Shown here: positions 14,440-18,919 of the stretch, piece after piece | Numbering within the stretch: position 1 is the stretch's first letter | Layout of the letters: each line of letters opens with the position of its first letter | From: an uncultured Azospirillum sp. | Lineage (GTDB): Bacteria > Pseudomonadota > Alphaproteobacteria > Azospirillales > Azospirillaceae | Direction: 5' to 3' | Assembly (NCBI RefSeq): GCF_946480385.1 | Contig: NZ_CAMLJP010000115.1 | Coordinates: forward strand, 1-18,919 | DNA length: 18,919 nucleotides | Position numbers and translations under genes: made by a program | The notes under the pieces: model-generated | Database searches by the model: none | What the model saw: the letters and a program-made list of their open reading frames with translations, nothing else | Told to the model about the DNA's origin: nothing

Positions 14440-15843
14440 ATGACCGTCATCGCCACCACCCAGCCGCGCGCGGCCCTGACCGAGGAGGCTCGGGCCGAGC
14501 TGACGGCTCTGCTGGGCGACCGGTTCACCACCTCCCTGCCGGTGCGCGAGCATCATGGCAAGGACGAGTCCTACCACACCCCCTGTCCGCCGGACGGCGT
14601 CGCCTTCGCCAACTCGACAGAGGAAGTCAGCGCGATCGTGAAGATCTGCGCGAAGCACAAGCTGCCGGTCATCCCCTTCGGCACCGGAACCTCGCTTGAG
14701 GGCGGCATCGCCGCGCTGGCCGGCGGCATTACCATCGACCTGTCGGGCATGCAGCAGATCCTGCGCGTCAGCCCGGAGGATCTCGACGTCACCGTGCAGG
14801 CCGGCGTGACCCGCAAGCAGTTGAACGAGCATCTGCGCGACACCGGCCTGTTCTTCCCCATCGACCCCGGCGCCAACGCCTCGCTCGGCGGCATGACGGC
14901 GACGCGGGCCAGCGGCACCAACGCCGTGCGCTACGGCACCATGCGCGAGAATGTCCTGGGTCTGACCGTGGTGCTGGCCGACGGCCGCGTCATCAAGACC
15001 GGTGGGCGGGCGCGCAAGTCGGCGGCCGGCTATGACCTGACCCGGTTGTTCGTCGGCTCCGAAGGCACGCTCGGCATCATCACCGAGGTGACGCTGAAGC
15101 TCTACGGTATCCCGGAAGCCATTTCGTCGGCCGTCTGCGCCTTCCAGACGATCAAGGGTGCCGTCGACACGGTGATCCAGACCATCCAGGTCGGCGTCCC
15201 CGTCGCCCGCATCGAGCTACTGGACGAGGTGCAGATCGACGCCGTCAACAAATACTCCAAGCTCGACTACGCGGTCGCTCCGACCCTGTTCTTCGAATTC
15301 CACGGCACCGACGCCGGCGTGAAGGAGCAGGCGGAGATGGTCGCTGCCATTGCCGCCGAGCATGGCGGCATGGAATTCGCCTGGGCGACCCGGCCGGAGG
15401 ACCGCTCGAAGCTGTGGCAGGCCCGGCACGATGCCTATTACGCGGCGCTGGCCCTGCGTCCGGGGTCGAAGGGCTGGCCGACCGACGTCTGCGTGCCGAT
15501 CTCGCGGCTTGCCGACTGCATCTTGGAGACGAAGGCCGATCTGGCTGAGTCCAACATGCTGGCCCCGATGGTCGGCCATGTCGGCGACGGCAACTTCCAC
15601 CTCGTCTATGTCCTCGATCCCGAGAATCCCGCCGAGCTGGCCGAGGCCCAGCGTCTTGCCGACAAGATGGTGACCCGCGCGCTGGAGATGGGCGGCACCT
15701 GCACCGGCGAACATGGCATCGGCTATGGCAAGATGGCGTTCCTGGAGCAGGAGACCGGCGAAGCGTTCACCGTCATGGGCGACCTGAAGCGCGCCTTCGA
15801 TCCGGACAACCTGCTGAATCCGGGGAAGGTTGTGCGGGTCTGA
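14440..15843 (+). CDS. FAD-linked 2-hydroxyacid oxidase (D-lactate dehydrogenase / GlcD type)
   Basis: A 467-residue flavoprotein of the GlcD/Dld family that oxidises a D-2-hydroxyacid, most often D-lactate or glycolate, and passes electrons to a cytochrome or quinone. The N-terminal PCMH FAD-binding domain shows PFGTGTSLEGG, DPGANASLGGMTATRASGTNAVRYG and VGSEGTLGIIT. The C-terminal FAD-oxidase domain shows VGHVGDGNFH and GGTCTGEHGIGYGK with the metal-binding histidines, ending in DPDNLLNPGK. No transmembrane helix is visible. The ATG at 14440 has GGAGG 9 nt upstream; an ATG at 14410 is possible but lacks a site. It is transcribed divergently from the aco operon and shares its control region, so co-regulation with carbon overflow metabolites is possible. 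Lactate versus glycolate cannot be resolved; no glcE or glcF follows, which favours the single-subunit D-lactate type. Confidence 0.88.
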   Translation: MTVIATTQPRAALTEEARAELTALLGDRFTTSLPVREHHGKDESYHTPCPPDGVAFANSTEEVSAIVKICAKHKLPVIPFGTGTSLEGGIAALAGGITIDLSGMQQILRVSPEDLDVTVQAGVTRKQLNEHLRDTGLFFPIDPGANASLGGMTATRASGTNAVRYGTMRENVLGLTVVLADGRVIKTGGRARKSAAGYDLTRLFVGSEGTLGIITEVTLKLYGIPEAISSAVCAFQTIKGAVDTVIQTIQVGVPVARIELLDEVQIDAVNKYSKLDYAVAPTLFFEFHGTDAGVKEQAEMVAAIAAEHGGMEFAWATRPEDRSKLWQARHDAYYAALALRPGSKGWPTDVCVPISRLADCILETKADLAESNMLAPMVGHVGDGNFHLVYVLDPENPAELAEAQRLADKMVTRALEMGGTCTGEHGIGYGKMAFLEQETGEAFTVMGDLKRAFDPDNLLNPGKVVRV

Positions 15844-15868
15844 CCTTCCTTCGTGACATATTTCGTAT

Positions 15869-15900
15869 CGTGGAGGCCCGGCCAATATCGGGTCTCCATG
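15869..15900 (+). terminator. Hairpin after the FAD-oxidase gene
   Basis: CGTGGAGGCCCG (15869-15880) pairs with CGGGTCTCCATG (15889-15900) as a 12-bp stem with two G-U pairs and an 8-nt loop, starting 25 nt after the stop codon. Only a short TTT follows, so it is a weak intrinsic terminator at best. It also marks the left edge of the AT-rich islet. Confidence 0.5.
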
Positions 15901-15933
15901 ACCTTTGCAAAATCTCCTTATGGTCGTAGCTTG

Positions 15934-15957
15934 TATATTTTGGCCTGATAGGGCCAA
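15934..15957 (+). promoter_or_regulatory. Possible promoter -10 element and inverted repeat before the TIR gene
   Basis: TATATT (15934-15939) is a good -10 hexamer about 45 nt before the TIR ATG. No convincing -35 is found at 16-18 bp. Directly after it lies a perfect inverted repeat, TTGGCC-N6-GGCCAA (15940-15957), in the position of an operator or an early leader hairpin. The sequence pattern is real; regulation is an inference. Confidence 0.35.
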
Positions 15958-15983
15958 TGATTTTACAGCTATTGGTGGGAAGA

Positions 15984-16754
15984 ATGCACGCAAAATTCAA
16001 TCTTGATGCCAGAAATGAGAATTGGAATAAGTACATAGAGTTGGGGAAAGAGGTGCATAATGAGAATAAAAGGAAAGTAAAGGGAAGGTTGGATGAGTTT
16101 CGTGATGCGAATGGGATTTTACGTGCGAAAGATATCGTTGATGATTTATTCCCAATGATTGACTCTGATGTTTTTATATCGCATTCTCATGAAGATGAGA
16201 GTTTGGCGGTTGGATTTTCTGGGTGGTTAAAGAGTGAGTTTGGTATTTTATCTTTTGTAGATTCTTTAATCTGGGAGCATTCGGACAACATACTGAAGGA
16301 AATAGATGGGAAGCACTGTGTAAAGGAGCGTGACAATAAAGGCAATATTGTATACAATTATAACGCTAGGAATAAGTCGACGGGGCATGTTCATGCAATG
16401 GTTTTGAACGCTCTTGTTGGAATGATTGATAGATGTGAGTGTCTCATTTTTCTAAATACCGATCATTCTTTCAAGCCATCTGATTACATTAGCGGAAAGG
16501 GATCGACTAAGTCTCCCTGGATATATTCTGAAATTGCGATGGCTAGAACTATTCGCCAAAGAACCGTATCGGAACATAGAGGAAGAAATATTCGCGAGTC
16601 TGTTGCTACAGAAGGGAAATCAGCAGATATAAGGGAGGTTGTGGATTATGAATTGGATGTGCTACACTTAACGCCTTTAAGCACCAGTGATTTGCGTTCG
16701 TGGTGCGAAATATCTGGTAGAAAGGCCAGGGGAATTTTTTTTCAATCTTATTGA
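15984..16754 (+). CDS. TIR-domain protein, orphan defence-like gene in an AT-rich islet; 3' end possibly frameshifted
   Basis: A 256-residue protein from the ATG at 15984, which has GGTGG 5 nt upstream; an ATG at 15957 lacks a site. Residues 61-71 (SDVFISHSHED) are a typical beta-A strand and loop of a TIR domain. FVDSLIW (91-97), CECLIFLNTD (151-160) and SPWIYSEIAMA (177-187) fit the later strands and the helix that in NAD-cleaving TIRs bears the catalytic glutamate, here probably Glu183. Bacterial TIR proteins act as NADases in phage defence or as effectors. No ThsA, pAgo, SAVED, NLR or other partner gene is adjacent, so the system is unknown. Base composition is far more AT-rich than either neighbour and codon use differs, indicating recent transfer. 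A run of eight T (16735-16742) precedes the stop; one T fewer would continue the frame to 16815 (276 residues). Confidence is good for TIR, low for function. Confidence 0.72.
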   Translation: MHAKFNLDARNENWNKYIELGKEVHNENKRKVKGRLDEFRDANGILRAKDIVDDLFPMIDSDVFISHSHEDESLAVGFSGWLKSEFGILSFVDSLIWEHSDNILKEIDGKHCVKERDNKGNIVYNYNARNKSTGHVHAMVLNALVGMIDRCECLIFLNTDHSFKPSDYISGKGSTKSPWIYSEIAMARTIRQRTVSEHRGRNIRESVATEGKSADIREVVDYELDVLHLTPLSTSDLRSWCEISGRKARGIFFQSY

Positions 16755-16882
16755 AAGCGATAGGGAACGGGCTTACAGGGCATTGAATCATTTGTATGGC
16801 ATGAAGAAAAAATAGGCCATTGAGGAGGCGGGTGGGGTGAGTGCGCGGAGTTTTTCTTTAATTACGAACTTCGCATCCGCAA

Positions 16883-17362
16883 TCACCGGAACTTCGGCCG
16901 GCGTCCCGCCTTCAGCGCCTGCACGGCCTGGTCCAGCGTCTGCAGGAACTGCGACTTGTCGCGCTGGCTCATCGGCGCGTTGCCGCCGCTGACCACGCCC
17001 ATGTCGCGCAAGTCCTGCATCAGCGCGCGGGTGGCGAGCGCCGAGCCGACGCTGTCCGGCGTGAAGGGCCGGCCGGTCGGGCCGATCACCACCGCATTCC
17101 GCTTCACGCAGCGGTCGGCAAGCTGGATGTCGGCGGTCACCACGATGTCGGTCGGGCCTGCCTGTTCGGCGATCCAGTTGTCGGCGGCGTCGAAGCCGTC
17201 GCTGACAACCACCAGTTCCGCCATGCACTCCGTCGGCAGGCGCAAGGGCGCGTTGGCGACGATCCACACCTTGCAGCCGGTGCGGCCGGCGACCTTGTAA
17301 ATCTCGGCCTTGACCGGGCAGGCGTCGGCATCGACGTAGATTTCGACTTTGGAACTGACCAA
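16883..17362 (-). CDS. YaiI/YqxD family protein (DUF188), TTG start
   Basis: A 159-residue protein of the UPF0178/DUF188 family, proposed to have a PIN-like nuclease fold; no activity is established. The family signature [20 protein letters not shown] is at the N-terminus, followed by [43 protein letters not shown] and [22 protein letters not shown]. The acidic residues of DADACP and of the [10 protein letters not shown] and TADIQLAD segments are the likely active-site cluster. The frame is open to a GTG at 17434, but the family normally begins a few residues before [13 protein letters not shown] at 17362 with GGGAGG 7 nt upstream gives that start, so TTG initiation is preferred. It is divergent from ettA across 175 bp, in which I see no clear promoter. 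Confidence 0.87.
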   Translation of the reverse strand: MVSSKVEIYVDADACPVKAEIYKVAGRTGCKVWIVANAPLRLPTECMAELVVVSDGFDAADNWIAEQAGPTDIVVTADIQLADRCVKRNAVVIGPTGRPFTPDSVGSALATRALMQDLRDMGVVSGGNAPMSQRDKSQFLQTLDQAVQALKAGRRPKFR

Positions 17363-17537
17363 TCCTTTTCCTCCCGCCTTTTCCCACAGATGCCGCCCGA
17401 TCCCGGCCGGTCGGCTCAACAAGGTTTCATGCACGGCCCTTATGCGCTAAAACCGGTCCCTAGCGACAGGGTGCCGTGGAACCGCAAGGCAGGGGCGGCG
17501 CCAATTCTCACATCTTTTCGGAAGGTCGGAGCGGCGC

Positions 17538-18919
<1,382 letters not shown>

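Noticed and set aside
16606..16791. A small minus-strand open frame over the 3' end of the TIR gene
   Set aside because: It lacks a ribosome binding site and overlaps the TIR coding region on the other strand. Its length is expected by chance in AT-rich DNA.
15901..16882. The AT-rich islet as an insertion sequence or integrated element
   Set aside because: I found no transposase, terminal inverted repeats, target duplication or attachment-like direct repeat at the edges, so transfer is suggested only by composition.

Overview
The window reads as chromosomal DNA of a GC-rich alphaproteobacterium, most like Azospirillum or related Rhodospirillales. The basis is very high GC with strong third-position GC, an EcfG-type stress promoter, the gene families present and Rhodospirillales-like protein sequences. 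I could not run a search, so the genus is an inference.

Layout. Positions 1-257 (minus) hold a partial KGG-repeat stress protein behind an EcfG-like promoter. Then come a CitE/HpcH-family CoA-ester lyase (minus) divergent from a pyridoxal kinase pdxY (plus); an orphan membrane PAS histidine kinase (minus) divergent from the ATPase gene zapE (plus); and a small Cys-rich lipoprotein gene (plus) ending in a perfect 16-bp hairpin. From 14108 down to 6699 (minus) lies the centrepiece, an acetoin/2,3-butanediol catabolic operon: acoX-acoA-acoB-acoC-budC-bdhA-lipA. Divergent from it is an FAD-linked D-lactate dehydrogenase/glycolate oxidase-type gene (plus). Next is an AT-rich islet (about 15.9-16.85 kb) with a single TIR-domain gene, then a YaiI/YqxD-family gene (minus), and finally ettA (plus), which runs off the right edge.

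How the genes work together. BdhA (MDR type) and BudC (SDR type) interconvert butanediol stereoisomers and acetoin. AcoA/AcoB (TPP-dependent E1) and AcoC (lipoyl E2) cleave acetoin to acetaldehyde and acetyl-CoA. LipA makes the lipoyl cofactor that AcoC needs and is translationally coupled to bdhA by a TGATG overlap. In front of acoX there is a canonical sigma-54 promoter (TGGCAC-N5-TTGC) with a pair of TGCAACAGGTGT(T/G)GC sites about 100 and 135 bp upstream of the inferred transcription start, as expected for an AcoR-type enhancer-binding activator. No E3 (acoL) or acoR lies in the window.

The most unusual part is the TIR islet. It holds a single low-GC gene for a putative TIR-domain protein of the NADase/defence type, with a run of eight T near its 3' end. 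One T fewer would extend the protein by a plausible C-terminal tail, which suggests a frameshift, transcriptional slippage or phase variation. Also notable are the sigma-54/UAS architecture, the twin-CX3C-like lipoprotein, and two sets of hairpins inside the aco operon. I saw no tRNA, rRNA, CRISPR array, transposase or integrase. No stretch longer than 300 bases lacks a gene except the 331-base aco regulatory region at 14109-14439, which is described in the features.
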